A DNA stretch of 64,000 bases from Marinobacter sp. SS13-12 (GCF_030227115.1 NZ_JASSUA010000001.1:1178001-1242000); one strand, 5' to 3'; shown: positions 1 through 9,102, numbered from the stretch's first letter. The notes: generated from the letters alone by a model not told the origin. Numbers and translations: made by a program.

Positions 1-373
1 CGATCATGGAATTGATGGCCGAGACCTTGTTACCCATCAGGCGAATGGTTTCAGCCCTGGGGCCGATAAAGCGAAAGCCGCTTTTTTCCACCTGTTCGGC
101 GAAATCGGCGTTTTCCGCAAGAAAGCCATAGCCGGGATGAATACCGACGGAATCCGTCACTTCCGCTGCGCTGATGATCGCGGGGATGTTCAGGTAGCTT
201 TCAGTAGCGCTGTTGGGGCCGATACAGACAGATTCATCCGCCAGGCGCACATGCATCAGCTCGCGGTCAATCTGCGAATGGACGGCCACGGTCTTGATGC
301 CCAGCTCCTTGCAGGCTCGCAGGATGCGCAGGGCGATCTCGCCGCGGTTTGCGATCAGAACTTTTTCTAACAT
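1..373 (-). CDS. accC: Biotin carboxylase subunit of acetyl-CoA carboxylase (5' part, cut by window edge)
   Basis: Only the first ~124 codons are present, read leftwards from an ATG at 371–373 and running off the left edge. The N-terminus reads [20 protein letters not shown], followed by an [10 protein letters not shown] motif. Both are hallmarks of the biotin carboxylase N-terminal (pre-ATP-grasp) domain. The enzyme carboxylates the biotin on AccB using ATP and bicarbonate, the first step of fatty acid synthesis. It lies 22 nt downstream of accB on the same strand, the usual accBC operon order. No frameshift is seen in the visible part. The pairing with a dedicated accB makes AccC far more likely than another biotin-dependent carboxylase. 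Confidence 0.96.
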   Translation of the reverse strand, partial: MLEKVLIANRGEIALRILRACKELGIKTVAVHSQIDRELMHVRLADESVCIGPNSATESYLNIPAIISAAEVTDSVGIHPGYGFLAENADFAEQVEKSGFRFIGPRAETIRLMGNKVSAINSMI

Positions 374-395
374 AGCCATGAGGGTATCACCGGGT

Positions 396-857
396 TCAGG
401 AAATGATGATCAGTGGCTGGTCGAATTCGACCGGCTGCCCGTTCTCTACCAGGATCTCGGCGATGGTACCGCTCTTGTCCGCCTCGATCTGGTTCATCAT
501 CTTCATGGCTTCCACAATGCACACCACGTCACCGGCCTTAACCGACTGCCCGACTTCCACGAACGACTTGGCCGTGGGCGAGGGCGAGCGGTAGAAAGTG
601 CCCACCATCGGTGACTTCACGGCATGGCCGGTGGGTTCCGCAGGTTTGGCCGGCTCATCGGCAGCCTGTGTGGACTGCTGCGGGTATGACCCGGGCTGGG
701 GTGCCGGAGACGGATACTGAGCCATGTACTGCGGCGCAGGCAATTGTTCACGACGGCGAGAAATGCGAACGGAATCATCACCCTCGTGAATTTCCAGCTC
801 CTCGACGTCGGATTCCTCCAGCAGCTCTATAAGTTTCTTGATCTTGCGAATGTCCAT
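396..857 (-). CDS. accB: Biotin carboxyl carrier protein of acetyl-CoA carboxylase
   Basis: A 153-residue protein of normal AccB length. It has an acidic N-terminal helix region (1–35), a Pro/Ala/Gln-rich flexible linker (about 38–76) and a C-terminal biotinyl domain (about 80–153). The biotin attachment motif EAMKM places the biotinylated lysine at about residue 119. The [13 protein letters not shown] 'thumb' segment (about 82–94) is characteristic of AccB and separates it from other biotinyl domains. It carries the carboxyl group between AccC and the carboxyltransferase. It is co-directional with aroQ upstream and accC downstream, an arrangement common in gammaproteobacteria, so a single aroQ–accB–accC transcript is likely. 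Confidence 0.98.
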   Translation of the reverse strand: MDIRKIKKLIELLEESDVEELEIHEGDDSVRISRRREQLPAPQYMAQYPSPAPQPGSYPQQSTQAADEPAKPAEPTGHAVKSPMVGTFYRSPSPTAKSFVEVGQSVKAGDVVCIVEAMKMMNQIEADKSGTIAEILVENGQPVEFDQPLIIIS

Positions 858-884
858 AGTCAGTCCGATCCCGTTTAATCAGTT

Positions 885-1325
885 CTATCGATGAATTCGT
901 TGCAGGGCCGCTTTGAGTGCGAGGTCGTACCCATGGCTGCCCAGCCCGCAGATAACGCCTTCGGCGATATCAGAAAAATAGGAGTGATGGCGGAACGCTT
1001 CCCGCGCATGCACGTTGGAAATATGTACCTCAATAAACGGAATGCCTGATGCCAGCATGGCATCCCGCAGTGCAACACTGGTGTGAGTGAATGCCGCCGG
1101 GTTGAAAATGATGAAATCCACCCCTTCTGATCTTGCTTCATGGATCCGCTCAATCAGTTCATATTCCGCGTTTGACTGTAAATGTAGCAGGTGATGACCA
1201 CTTTCGGCGGCTTTCCGGTGCAATCGTTCATCAATGTCGGACAAAGTCTCATAGCCATAGACCTCCGGCTCGCGGGTTCCGAGCATGTTCAGGTTGGGTC
1301 CATGGAGGACGAGTATGGTCGCCAT
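885..1325 (-). CDS. aroQ: Type II 3-dehydroquinate dehydratase
   Basis: A 146-residue protein beginning [20 protein letters not shown], the diagnostic N-terminus of type II dehydroquinases. The flexible loop with catalytic Tyr (EVYGYETL, Tyr near 23), the [15 protein letters not shown] segment and the EVHISN motif with the catalytic His (near 101) are all present. It converts 3-dehydroquinate to 3-dehydroshikimate in the shikimate pathway as a cytoplasmic dodecamer. It is the first gene of the leftward aroQ–accB–accC group, 27 nt before accB. Length and motifs are typical; nothing odd was noticed. Confidence 0.98.
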   Translation of the reverse strand: MATILVLHGPNLNMLGTREPEVYGYETLSDIDERLHRKAAESGHHLLHLQSNAEYELIERIHEARSEGVDFIIFNPAAFTHTSVALRDAMLASGIPFIEVHISNVHAREAFRHHSYFSDIAEGVICGLGSHGYDLALKAALQRIHR

Positions 1326-1697
1326 GATTGCATCTGCCTTGCTGACTTATTTACAGGATCGCCGACTTTAGCGACATTTTTCCCCAATAGTGCGTGCTTG
1401 AGGCCTTCAGATCAACACTTTTTGACATTCAGGTTTGTGTCAAAAAGTATCCCGGCACCAGGAGCGCCTTGTTACCCGATAACCCGCCTATTGTCGGGAA
1501 CGATGGGAAAGAGCGCTATAAGACGTTGGTTTCATGTTCGGTTTTTGCCGTATGCGAACAAATCCGATGTCATACCGGCCCGGTACCCCGGATTTACTCC
1601 CTAAGTTCAACTGGATCAAGGCGATGGTGGTCTGTCGATACTTGGCAATGCGAGACAGACTGGCGGTCTCAAAGACCTGCAAGTCCAGGGAGGAATC
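1326..1697. other. Divergent intergenic region between aroQ and the ISL3-like gene
   Basis: A 372-bp non-coding stretch that must hold the promoters for leftward aroQ–accBC and the rightward pair at 1698–3400. The clearest feature is an 11-bp dyad at 1417–1448 (listed separately). The rest shows no convincing ORF, RNA gene or repeat. A strong ribosome binding site (AGGGAGGA) sits just before the ATG at 1698. Confidence 0.5.
1417..1448. promoter_or_regulatory. Perfect 11-bp inverted repeat, candidate operator
   Basis: ACTTTTTGACA at 1417–1427 is exactly mirrored by TGTCAAAAAGT at 1438–1448 with a 10-nt spacer. The centres of the arms are about two helical turns apart, as expected for a dimeric regulator. 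It lies about 90 bp upstream of aroQ and 250 bp upstream of the gene at 1698. The cognate regulator is unknown. A terminator is unlikely, since neither side has a GC-rich stem. Confidence 0.45.
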
Positions 1698-2408
1698 ATG
1701 CGAGATACCGAGATTTGCCGAAAACTGTTGCAATTGGAGGAGCCGTGGACCGTTGACCGGGTCAAAGTCGACGTTCAGGCGAGGGAGCTTCATGCCTATC
1801 TGGTGGCTGGTAAATCCTGGTTCGGCCGGCCCTCCCTTGTCCGCCCCAAAATGCGTTGGCGCCATGCCAATGTTGGCGCTTTCAAGACCTTCATTCACGC
1901 AACGCTACCGGACAACCGGGAGCAACAGCAGGGGCCCTCTTTTCTGGGGCAGGTGGATCGCGACTTTACCCACGGTCTGGCCCAGCGTGTGGTCGAGTGC
2001 CTGAAGGCCGGCCTGGGCTATCGGCAGGTGTGCAATCTGCTGGAGATCGATGTTTATCTGGCCTGGCAGATACGACACGCCCTCGGCGAGGGACAATTGA
2101 GCGCCGAGGAGCAGCCACTCGATCACAACCCGGAGGCGTCCTCGTCACGCCAGATTCCGCCAACCGGCGACCCGGTCTGGTTTCGCCTTTTGGAGTCAGA
2201 GGAGTCCATAGACATCCATCTGCTGGGGCTTCGGTTGTTGCTGGCGCGGTGTCGACAGGAGTTCCCCGCCCTTTCCAGCAACGACGCAAAGATCATGAGG
2301 GTTAATACAGTGCGTCGATTTTTCATCAAGCATGAAAAGCAGCTCGACCATGAAATTTCCCAATTGCTGGAGCTGAAGCGCGCTAGCCAGGCGGGAGCAG
2401 AATCATGA
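1698..2408 (+). CDS. ISL3-transposase N-terminal-like DNA-binding protein, no nuclease domain
   Basis: A 236-residue protein. Residues 1–75 resemble the N-terminus of ISL3-family transposases: an MRDTE start, then L..L..PW.V.RV..DV, then a WRH..V..F.T.IHA block. The Cys pairs of the ISL3 zinc ribbon are absent. Residues about 90–135 (DFTHGLAQRVVECL...LLEIDVYLAWQIRHAL) match the following helix-turn-helix-like segment. The DDE nuclease that should come next is missing; instead there is an unrecognised, mostly helical C-terminus. The start is fixed by AGGGAGGA upstream. It overlaps the next gene by 4 nt (ATGA), so the two are co-translated. I infer a domesticated transposase-derived regulator; a decayed insertion sequence is the alternative, but the frame is intact. 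Confidence 0.7.
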   Translation: MRDTEICRKLLQLEEPWTVDRVKVDVQARELHAYLVAGKSWFGRPSLVRPKMRWRHANVGAFKTFIHATLPDNREQQQGPSFLGQVDRDFTHGLAQRVVECLKAGLGYRQVCNLLEIDVYLAWQIRHALGEGQLSAEEQPLDHNPEASSSRQIPPTGDPVWFRLLESEESIDIHLLGLRLLLARCRQEFPALSSNDAKIMRVNTVRRFFIKHEKQLDHEISQLLELKRASQAGAES

Positions 2409-3400
2409 ACACGCGGGTAGAAGGTGGATTGATGTCTGTGGCGAGCGCCGCGGAGGTGATTGAGCGCGGAGTGGCACTGACAATCGCCGGTGAGGCGTCA
2501 CTTCTGAACCAGTTGCCCCGCGGCCGCTGGATCGGCGGCACCACTCCCTATTTCATGACGTCTGAAGGTGGGCAGTGCTGCAGGGAGGCGGTTTTCGTGC
2601 AGTGTCTGGATACCGTGGATGTGAGTGTCGCCTGTTATGACAAGGATACCCTTGCACATGTGCTGGAAGATGCACCGGAGAATGGCTACTCAATCATTAT
2701 CCTGCCGGCAGGCAGTCCTGTGCTGGAAGTATACGCTCACCACGCTCCGGACTTCCCCGATATGTTCATCAAGCCGATTGTCGGATGGGTTTCGGGGGTT
2801 CACCTGGATGAGTTGGGGCAGAGCAGTGCAGCCGTTCTCGACGGCCAGAGCGGAGAGCTTCACACCGATCGTGCAGTGGTGTTGCACGTGTCGTTGCCGG
2901 AGGGCAGCACAGCCATGGTGCATACGGTCAACCTGTTCGAGGCGGGCTTCGGCCCGGAACTGACGTTCGGCGCCACCAGCGACGTCCTCGACGAGTGTTG
3001 TGTGGATGGTGTCGTTGGCAATCTGGCGGACGTTATCGCCGCACAGGAAACTGGCCTCAGGCTGCCCCTGGTGGCGGATTACTGTGGGGCGATGGTCAAC
3101 GTGAGTATCCAGTCAGTGAACGAGTCGGCAGGCAGGGTCAAACTCTATGCGCCGGTGTTCGAGGGTGTCCGGTACCGGTTCGCGCGACCGGTTGCGGATT
3201 ATCCCGCCAAGTTCATGGCCGCCATGCCCAGGCACCCCGGCAATCTGGTGTTCGGTTGTAACTGTATCCTGAACTACCTCCACTCCGCTCTGGAGGGCAG
3301 GAAAACTGCGCAACTGACGGGCCCCATCACGTTTGGGGAGGTGGCTTATCAGCTACTGAACCAGACGGCCGTTTTTCTCACGGTCGAACATGACGACTGA
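2405..3400 (+). CDS. Conserved protein of unknown function resembling a FIST C-terminal domain (DUF6976-like)
   Basis: A 331-residue cytoplasmic-looking protein with no signal peptide or membrane segment. The last ~60 residues (GNLVFGCNCILNYL...GPITFGEVAYQLLNQTAVFLTV) follow the pattern of the FIST C-terminal domain, in which a Cys-bearing strand is followed by G.ITFGEI......NQT. The segment around 100–115 (GYSIIILPAGSPVLEVYAH) could be a FIST_N-like strand and loop, but that is weak. It overlaps the preceding gene by 4 nt, so the two products probably act together. FIST domains are proposed ligand-sensing modules. The DUF assignment is from memory, and no catalytic motif is recognised. Confidence 0.65.
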   Translation: MNTRVEGGLMSVASAAEVIERGVALTIAGEASLLNQLPRGRWIGGTTPYFMTSEGGQCCREAVFVQCLDTVDVSVACYDKDTLAHVLEDAPENGYSIIILPAGSPVLEVYAHHAPDFPDMFIKPIVGWVSGVHLDELGQSSAAVLDGQSGELHTDRAVVLHVSLPEGSTAMVHTVNLFEAGFGPELTFGATSDVLDECCVDGVVGNLADVIAAQETGLRLPLVADYCGAMVNVSIQSVNESAGRVKLYAPVFEGVRYRFARPVADYPAKFMAAMPRHPGNLVFGCNCILNYLHSALEGRKTAQLTGPITFGEVAYQLLNQTAVFLTVEHDD

Positions 3401-3411
3401 GCCGGATTGGC

Positions 3412-5025
3412 TCAGTCGCCAGCGGCCGTAACGCAGTTCCGCCCCTGCTCCTTGGAGCGGTAGAGCGCCCTGTCTGCACGTTCGCACAGAGCTGGGGAGG
3501 TGTCACCCTTCCAGGCGGCAACGCCGCAACTGAACGTCACGTTGAACTCCCGGTCACCCGCTGGCTGCAGCAGTTCCGAGAAGCGTTCACGGATTTCGTT
3601 CAACACGTTACGGGCGTCGCTCTCGCGGGTGTCGGGCAGGATGATGGCAAATTCCTCGCCACCATACCGGCCTATGTGATCGGTTTTGCGCAGGCGCTGT
3701 TTGAGGAACATGGACAGGCTTCGGAGTACACGGTCGCCAATGGGATGCCCGAAGGTGTCATTCACTTTCTTGAAGTAATCGATGTCGATCATCGCAAAGC
3801 AAAGCGGCTGATCTTTCTGCCGGCATTTCACGATTTCCTGATCCAGCAGGTGCAGTGTGTGGGTGTGATTGAACAGCCCCGTCAGGCTGTCGCGGATCAT
3901 CAGCGCCAGCAGCGAGCGGGCGCGCCGGCCGCGGTTGTGGATGGTGGCGATCAGGTGCTTGGGGTCGATGGGTTTGGTAAGAAAGTCATCGCCCCCGAGG
4001 CTCATGGCATGGAGTTGCTTGCTGACGTCCTCCTCGGCCGACAGGTAAATGATGGGTACGCTGTGGAATCGGTCCTGCTGGCGAATCACCCGGGCGATTT
4101 CCATGCCTGTACAACCGGGCATGTACATATCGAGGATAATGATCTCCGGAGAAAAGTCCTCCAGCGCATGGATGATCTGCATGGGGTCGGTGATGATATG
4201 GGCGGTCATCCCGGCCTTTTTGAGCACCGTTTCCATGAACTTGGCCTGGGCGCGGGAGTCATCCAGAACCAGTACCTTGTAGGGTTCTACCGTGTTGCCG
4301 TGAGTGTATGTCTCGATCTTTTCGATCAGCTGGCCCGGGTCTACTGCCGGAAAGAAAAATTCCTCGCCACCGCAGCGTGAGGCGCGCAGCCGCGTCTCGA
4401 TGGTGCCGTCTTCATCGCTCATGAAGATAATGGGAATGGGCGTATCGTGGCGCTCCTGCAGGCGTTCAATAGTGGCAATGCCACTTAACTGTTCGCCACC
4501 GTAGTTGACGTCCATGAGGATGGTTTCGGGCTTGTGGAGGGCGCAGGCTTCAATCAGCTTGTCCGAGGTGTGGAAAGCGGACGCGCGGAAGCCGAAGAAC
4601 TCGAGCTGACGAATGAGCCGGCCTGCCATTTCCTCGCTGGACAGCGCTATGTAGACCGGGGTGCGGCGATACTGCTGTGGGGCTTCGCTCGCCGTCTGGT
4701 CAGTGCGCCGCAGGGTGCACCGGGAGAGCTGTTCGATGGCATCCTGCAGTTTGCGGTCCAGGCCGTCCGGCAGCGCCTCGCCTTCGGGCCACTCGCCAAT
4801 AAGCTCGAACACTTTCTGTCCGGAGTCAGCATGGCTCGCCATCTCGAAGCGTCTGGCGTAGCGAACCAGCTTGTCGGCCGCTCTGGCAAAATCGCCCCTG
4901 AACGCGGCAGACTGGCTGGTGTCTTCGTGGACCTTCTGCCACGTATCCAGGACAACCCTGGCCTGGGTTGTGACGCGGCGAGCAAAGTGCTGCCTGAGTT
5001 TGTCTTTCTGGCTTTCGTCGTTCAT
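3412..5025 (-). CDS. Tandem-receiver diguanylate cyclase response regulator
   Basis: The start chosen is the ATG at 5023–5025, preceded by GGAG; a longer in-frame opening to 5181 has no such support. The product is 537 residues: a helical N-terminal region (about 1–115), a first receiver (about 120–240), a second receiver (about 250–370) and a GGDEF domain (about 375–537). The GGEEF active site is at about 455–459, with an intact RxxD inhibitory site (RKTD) five residues before it. The second receiver keeps the DD pair and the acceptor Asp (IIILDMYMPG) and the TKPID lysine. The first lacks the acidic pair (ALSS) and is probably non-phosphorylated. It should make c-di-GMP. It is divergent from a LapD-like receptor gene. 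Confidence 0.9.
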   Translation of the reverse strand: MNDESQKDKLRQHFARRVTTQARVVLDTWQKVHEDTSQSAAFRGDFARAADKLVRYARRFEMASHADSGQKVFELIGEWPEGEALPDGLDRKLQDAIEQLSRCTLRRTDQTASEAPQQYRRTPVYIALSSEEMAGRLIRQLEFFGFRASAFHTSDKLIEACALHKPETILMDVNYGGEQLSGIATIERLQERHDTPIPIIFMSDEDGTIETRLRASRCGGEEFFFPAVDPGQLIEKIETYTHGNTVEPYKVLVLDDSRAQAKFMETVLKKAGMTAHIITDPMQIIHALEDFSPEIIILDMYMPGCTGMEIARVIRQQDRFHSVPIIYLSAEEDVSKQLHAMSLGGDDFLTKPIDPKHLIATIHNRGRRARSLLALMIRDSLTGLFNHTHTLHLLDQEIVKCRQKDQPLCFAMIDIDYFKKVNDTFGHPIGDRVLRSLSMFLKQRLRKTDHIGRYGGEEFAIILPDTRESDARNVLNEIRERFSELLQPAGDREFNVTFSCGVAAWKGDTSPALCERADRALYRSKEQGRNCVTAAGD

Positions 5026-5225
5026 TGTGCTCCGGCCTGTATTTTTTTTCGTTCCTGGCCGCCCGTCTCCAATACAGGCAGATATTTTCAACATTAGTCG
5101 TTTTGCAGAGTCTATAGTGTTTAATGTTGTCGGCGTAGGTGACTCTGTGTAAATGTTTGTCAACTCTGCGGTGCAGGTCACATCAGCTCCCCGGTAACCG
5201 TTATTCCAGGCAGGGGTTGCCCGTT

Positions 5226-7214
5226 ATGGCACGGATGCAGGAAACATTACAATTTGCCCGGCAGCGGGGTGTGATCACCCTGCGCAGTCTGCTGTTGTTG
5301 TTCACCGGGGGGCTGTTATTGCTGGTACTGATTGCTGCCGTCAGTGTGAGCTTCGACCGTTTCCGGGACTACATGACCGACCAGCTGCGTGGCCACTCAC
5401 AGGATGGCGCCACCGCTATCGGCCTTTCGCTGTCCAACGCCATCGACGGCCGTGACCCGGTAGCCGCCGCCTCCCTAGTTGACGCCGTGTTCGACAGTGG
5501 TCGTTACCTGTCTGTGGTTTACATTGATAACCAGGGGGAAGAGGTTGCCGGCAGGGAAACGTCCCTTCGTGAATTAAAGGTGCCTGGCTGGTTCGTATCT
5601 CTCGCCGACCTGCCCCTGCCCGTAGGGGAGGCAGAGGTGGTGCGGGGCTGGAGCCGGCTGGGCAAGGTCAGGGTGGTCAGTCATCCTGGTCGTGCCTATG
5701 AAGATCTCTGGAAGGTAACGTCCCGTACGGTCGCCGGTTCCGTGCTGGTTGCCGGCGTCGGGTTGATTGGCCTGTTCTGGACGATGACCCGCATCCTGCG
5801 GCCGCTGAGGGCTGTAGAGATACAGGCTCAGGCCCTTGGCCGGCGAGATTTCCGGCGCAGGGTGGATATCACTTCTACCCGCGAGCTCAATCAGGTTACC
5901 CGTGCCATGAACCAGATGGCGGATGACCTTGGCCAGTTGTTTGAAGGGCAGGCCAAGCTGATCCAGCATTTGCGCAAGGTCAACAACGAAGACAGTGTGA
6001 CGGGGCTGGCCAGTCGCAGGGCTTTCGAACAGAGGCTCAAGGTAGAGGTGGAGTCTGAGGAGCGCGCTGCACCGGGTGTGTTGTTCCTGATCCAGCTGGC
6101 GGATTTTGCCCGGTATAACCAGACCTACGGCCGTGAAGAGGCGGATCGCCTGTTGGTCAGCATTGGCGACGCCATCGGGGGCTTTAGCCGCGGTCACAGT
6201 GACTCCTTTGCAGGAAGGCTGACCGGAGCCGGGTTTGCCGTCTTTCTGCCCGGTGTTTCCCGGGCAGACGGCGTCATATGGTGCCGCCAATTGCTGGACC
6301 AGCTCGATGGCATCTACTCCGACTTCTCCGCGCCGATGGACGTTTCGGTTCACGCCGGTATCGCCCAGGCTGCCGAGAATCGCAATGTCCGTGACCTGAT
6401 GGCTGCCGCCGATGAGGCCCTGCGCCAGGCCCAGGCGGACGAGGCTTCCACATGCCATGCCGCCGACGCCGACCGGCTTGAGCACTACAACAGCGAAACC
6501 TGGCGAGCGATCATCAAGCAGGCTATACGGGATGGCTGGTTGTCACTCTGGCTGCAGCCCATGGTTGGCAAGGGTGACGGTGACGTGCTGTTCCACCAGG
6601 TGTTCTCCCGGATGAAGACGCCCGATGGCTGGGTCAAGGCCAATATCTTCGTGCCCATGGCAGAGCGTTTTGGTATGACCCCTGATATTGACCGCTGGGT
6701 TTTGACGCGCTCACTCGCGCTGCTGCGGGAGCAGCCGGATGCTCAACTGGCAATGACCCTGGGAGTGGTGTCCGTGGCCAGCGACAGGTTCCGGACAGAT
6801 CTTCTGGAGCAATTGGCCATGGCGGGACCGGAACGCCAACGGTTACAGGTAGGCGTATCCGAGCAGGCTATCCACCATCACCGTGTCCAGGTAGGGCTCC
6901 TGGTGCGTGCCCTGAACCGCCTGCAGGTGCCGGTGATTGTCGATCGCTTCGGGGTTGGCGGTGTGCCGTTCAGCTACCTGAGGAATCTGAGATTCCAGGC
7001 GCTGCGTATCGATAGTAGCTTTATCCACGACATCGACAGTCATGAGGATAACCGCTTCTACCTTGAATCCGTGGCCACCATAGCCCACAGCAGAGGCGTC
7101 AGGGTATACGTGACCGGTGTGGAGACCGAGAGCGAGTACTCGGTACTGGGCGGTATCGGTGTTGATGGAGCAATGGGGTACCATCTGGGACGCCCGTTTG
7201 AAGCGGGCCAGTGA
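5226..7214 (+). CDS. LapD-like c-di-GMP receptor with degenerate GGDEF and EAL domains
   Basis: 662 residues from the ATG at 5226. A transmembrane helix (about 17–40) is followed by a periplasmic LapD/MoxY-type sensor (about 41–150), a second transmembrane helix (about 155–178), a HAMP domain (about 179–235), a GGDEF domain and an EAL domain. Both catalytic sites are lost: GGDEF reads GAGFA, EAL is replaced by FHQ, and the DDFGTG loop reads DRFGVG. This is the hallmark of LapD, which binds c-di-GMP through the dead EAL domain and controls a periplasmic protease (LapG) inside-out. No lapG or large adhesin gene is in the window. The adjacent divergent cyclase is a plausible c-di-GMP source. Confidence 0.88.
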   Translation: MARMQETLQFARQRGVITLRSLLLLFTGGLLLLVLIAAVSVSFDRFRDYMTDQLRGHSQDGATAIGLSLSNAIDGRDPVAAASLVDAVFDSGRYLSVVYIDNQGEEVAGRETSLRELKVPGWFVSLADLPLPVGEAEVVRGWSRLGKVRVVSHPGRAYEDLWKVTSRTVAGSVLVAGVGLIGLFWTMTRILRPLRAVEIQAQALGRRDFRRRVDITSTRELNQVTRAMNQMADDLGQLFEGQAKLIQHLRKVNNEDSVTGLASRRAFEQRLKVEVESEERAAPGVLFLIQLADFARYNQTYGREEADRLLVSIGDAIGGFSRGHSDSFAGRLTGAGFAVFLPGVSRADGVIWCRQLLDQLDGIYSDFSAPMDVSVHAGIAQAAENRNVRDLMAAADEALRQAQADEASTCHAADADRLEHYNSETWRAIIKQAIRDGWLSLWLQPMVGKGDGDVLFHQVFSRMKTPDGWVKANIFVPMAERFGMTPDIDRWVLTRSLALLREQPDAQLAMTLGVVSVASDRFRTDLLEQLAMAGPERQRLQVGVSEQAIHHHRVQVGLLVRALNRLQVPVIVDRFGVGGVPFSYLRNLRFQALRIDSSFIHDIDSHEDNRFYLESVATIAHSRGVRVYVTGVETESEYSVLGGIGVDGAMGYHLGRPFEAGQ

Positions 7215-7323
7215 CACCGGCTGCAGAGCCGCAAATTGCATAAAGTTCGCCTATGCGTCATGGTAATTGACGCTCTCGGACGGACTGAGCCAGACAAAAC
7301 GACAGACAGGGGAAAAACAACCA

Positions 7324-8376
7324 ATGTCAGGAAAAATCAGACAGTATTTCAGTGATCGCAAAGATGACCTTCGGGATTTCTCCGGTGGTGGTGGGGTTAT
7401 CGGCAAACTCATCCTGGCTGTCCTGGTCGTTTATTTCCTGGTTGCTCTGGTGCTGGGGATGATCTGGAGCAGTGAGCCGGATGTATTTTCAGTTCGGGAG
7501 CATACGCGGGCGGTTGCCACCGAAATGCAGCGGGAGCCTGTTACTGGTTTTGCGACCACAGTGACCATGATTCGTGTTGCTGAAACATTGCTGGAAAAGC
7601 CCGGGGGGTATGTTTCCAACGACATATTCCCGCCGGGGCTCTGGCTGGATAACATGCCCAACTGGGAATTTGGTGTACTGGTGCAGCTTCGCGACTTCTC
7701 CCGCGCCATGCGCAGGGACATCAGCCGTTCCCAGAGCCAGTCGGCTGAAGATCGGGACCTGGTTATTGCCGAGCCGCAGTTGCACTTCGACAGCGGTAGC
7801 TGGGCGCTCCCCTCCACCGAGGCGGAATACCGTCGTGGTATCAAGGCCTTGCGCAGCTACCTCGACCGCCTGTCGCGCCCGGATCAGCCCGATGCCCAGT
7901 TCTTCGCCAGGGCCGATAACCTGGCAAACTGGCTGGGGGACCTTGAAACCCGTCTGGGCAGTCTCTCCCGTACACTGGGTGAGAGTGTCGGAAAGGCATC
8001 GGTGTCCGACGCAGTGTCCAATATCAATCCTGAGGATCCGCTTTCGGAAGACACCATGGGTGAGGAGGTCAAAACCTCCTGGACCAAAATCGATGATGTC
8101 TTCTATGAGGCCCGTGGCAGTGCCTGGGCCCTGTTGCACATCTTCCGCGCCATCGAGGTGGACTTTCGCAAGGTGCTGAACGACAAGAACGCGCTCGCCA
8201 GCGCCAAGCAGATCATTATCGAACTGGAAGGTAGCCAGGGCGATATGTGGAGCCCGGTGATTCTGAATGGCAGCGGTTTTGGTGTGCTGGCCAACCATTC
8301 CCTGACTATGGCGGCGTATCTGTCACGCGCCAGTGCTGCAATCAGCGACATGCGTGACTTGCTGACCCGGGGCTGA
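7324..8376 (+). CDS. DUF2333 family inner-membrane protein
   Basis: 350 residues starting at the ATG at 7324, preceded by AGGGGA. A short charged N-terminus leads into one transmembrane helix (about residues 27–49, IGKLILAVLVVYFLVALVLG), and the remaining ~300 residues are soluble and presumably periplasmic. The sequence matches the DUF2333 family (from memory), widespread in gammaproteobacteria with no established function. It follows the LapD-like gene on the same strand after 109 nt and ends at a strong bidirectional terminator. Position alone hints at, but does not show, a cell-envelope role linked to the c-di-GMP genes. Confidence 0.82.
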   Translation: MSGKIRQYFSDRKDDLRDFSGGGGVIGKLILAVLVVYFLVALVLGMIWSSEPDVFSVREHTRAVATEMQREPVTGFATTVTMIRVAETLLEKPGGYVSNDIFPPGLWLDNMPNWEFGVLVQLRDFSRAMRRDISRSQSQSAEDRDLVIAEPQLHFDSGSWALPSTEAEYRRGIKALRSYLDRLSRPDQPDAQFFARADNLANWLGDLETRLGSLSRTLGESVGKASVSDAVSNINPEDPLSEDTMGEEVKTSWTKIDDVFYEARGSAWALLHIFRAIEVDFRKVLNDKNALASAKQIIIELEGSQGDMWSPVILNGSGFGVLANHSLTMAAYLSRASAAISDMRDLLTRG

Positions 8377-8394
8377 TGCCGGGAAAAGCTGATG

Positions 8395-8433
8395 ACCTAA
8401 AAAAACCGGGCCATTCGAGCCCGGTTTTTTAGG
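8395..8433. terminator. Bidirectional Rho-independent terminator
   Basis: The stem AAAAACCGGGC (8401–8411) pairs with GCCCGGTTTTT (8419–8429) around a 7-nt loop. Runs of A and T on either side let it work in both directions. It separates the convergent DUF2333 and ppa genes. Confidence 0.9.
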
Positions 8434-8453
8434 TTCACCTGAAAGCGCTGGTG

Positions 8454-8981
8454 TCAGCCCTTGTAGGCATTCACGGCGTCTTCAATGGCTTTTTTGGCCT
8501 CGGCGGCATTGCCCCAGCCCTGAACCTTGACCCACTTGCCCGGCTCGAGAGTCTTGTAGTTCTCGAAGAAGTGATGGATCTGGTCCCGCAGCAGTTCCGG
8601 CAGATCGTCAATTTCCTTCACATTGTGGTAGGAAGTGGTCAGTTTGTCGTGGGGAACCGCCACCAGCTTGGCGTCGCCGCCAGCTTCGTCTTCCATGTTC
8701 AGCACGCCAACCGGGCGGCAGCGGATAACCGAACCTGCCTGTATCGGGTAGGGGGTGACGACCAGTACATCAATGGGGTCGCCATCATCGGCCAGGGTAT
8801 GGGGGATGAAGCCGTAGTTGGCCGGATAGAACATGGGTGTAGCCATGAAGCGGTCTACCAGCAGTGCGCCCATGTCTTTGTCCAGCTCGTACTTGACCGG
8901 GGAGCTGTTGGACGGGATTTCGATGGCGACGTAGATGTCTTCTGGCGGGTTTTTGCCAACCGGGATGTTATCGAAGTTCAT
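8454..8981 (-). CDS. ppa: Inorganic pyrophosphatase (family I)
   Basis: A 175-residue soluble enzyme of standard bacterial length. The family I signature DGDPIDVLV (about residues 66–74), with its metal-binding aspartates, is intact, as are the E.P......KYE and [14 protein letters not shown] segments (here NYGFIPHTL). It hydrolyses pyrophosphate and so pulls biosynthetic reactions forward. It is transcribed alone towards the terminator at 8395–8433. An upstream AAGGA precedes the start. Nothing unusual was noticed. Confidence 0.98.
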   Translation of the reverse strand: MNFDNIPVGKNPPEDIYVAIEIPSNSSPVKYELDKDMGALLVDRFMATPMFYPANYGFIPHTLADDGDPIDVLVVTPYPIQAGSVIRCRPVGVLNMEDEAGGDAKLVAVPHDKLTTSYHNVKEIDDLPELLRDQIHHFFENYKTLEPGKWVKVQGWGNAAEAKKAIEDAVNAYKG

Positions 8982-9102
8982 GAGCGATCCTTCCTGAAGT
9001 GCGTTTAACGGCGTTTAAAAAGTGGGCGCAATTATACGGCACAATGGTGCGGATCGAAACTAAACGTTGGTCTCGCTTTGGGGGTTGCAGGTCATCTTCT
9101 AT

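Noticed and set aside
3676..4380. Long antisense ORF (234 codons) within the diguanylate cyclase gene
   Set aside because: It lies wholly opposite a well-supported gene in a high-GC region, where long antisense openings are common; no start signal or motif.
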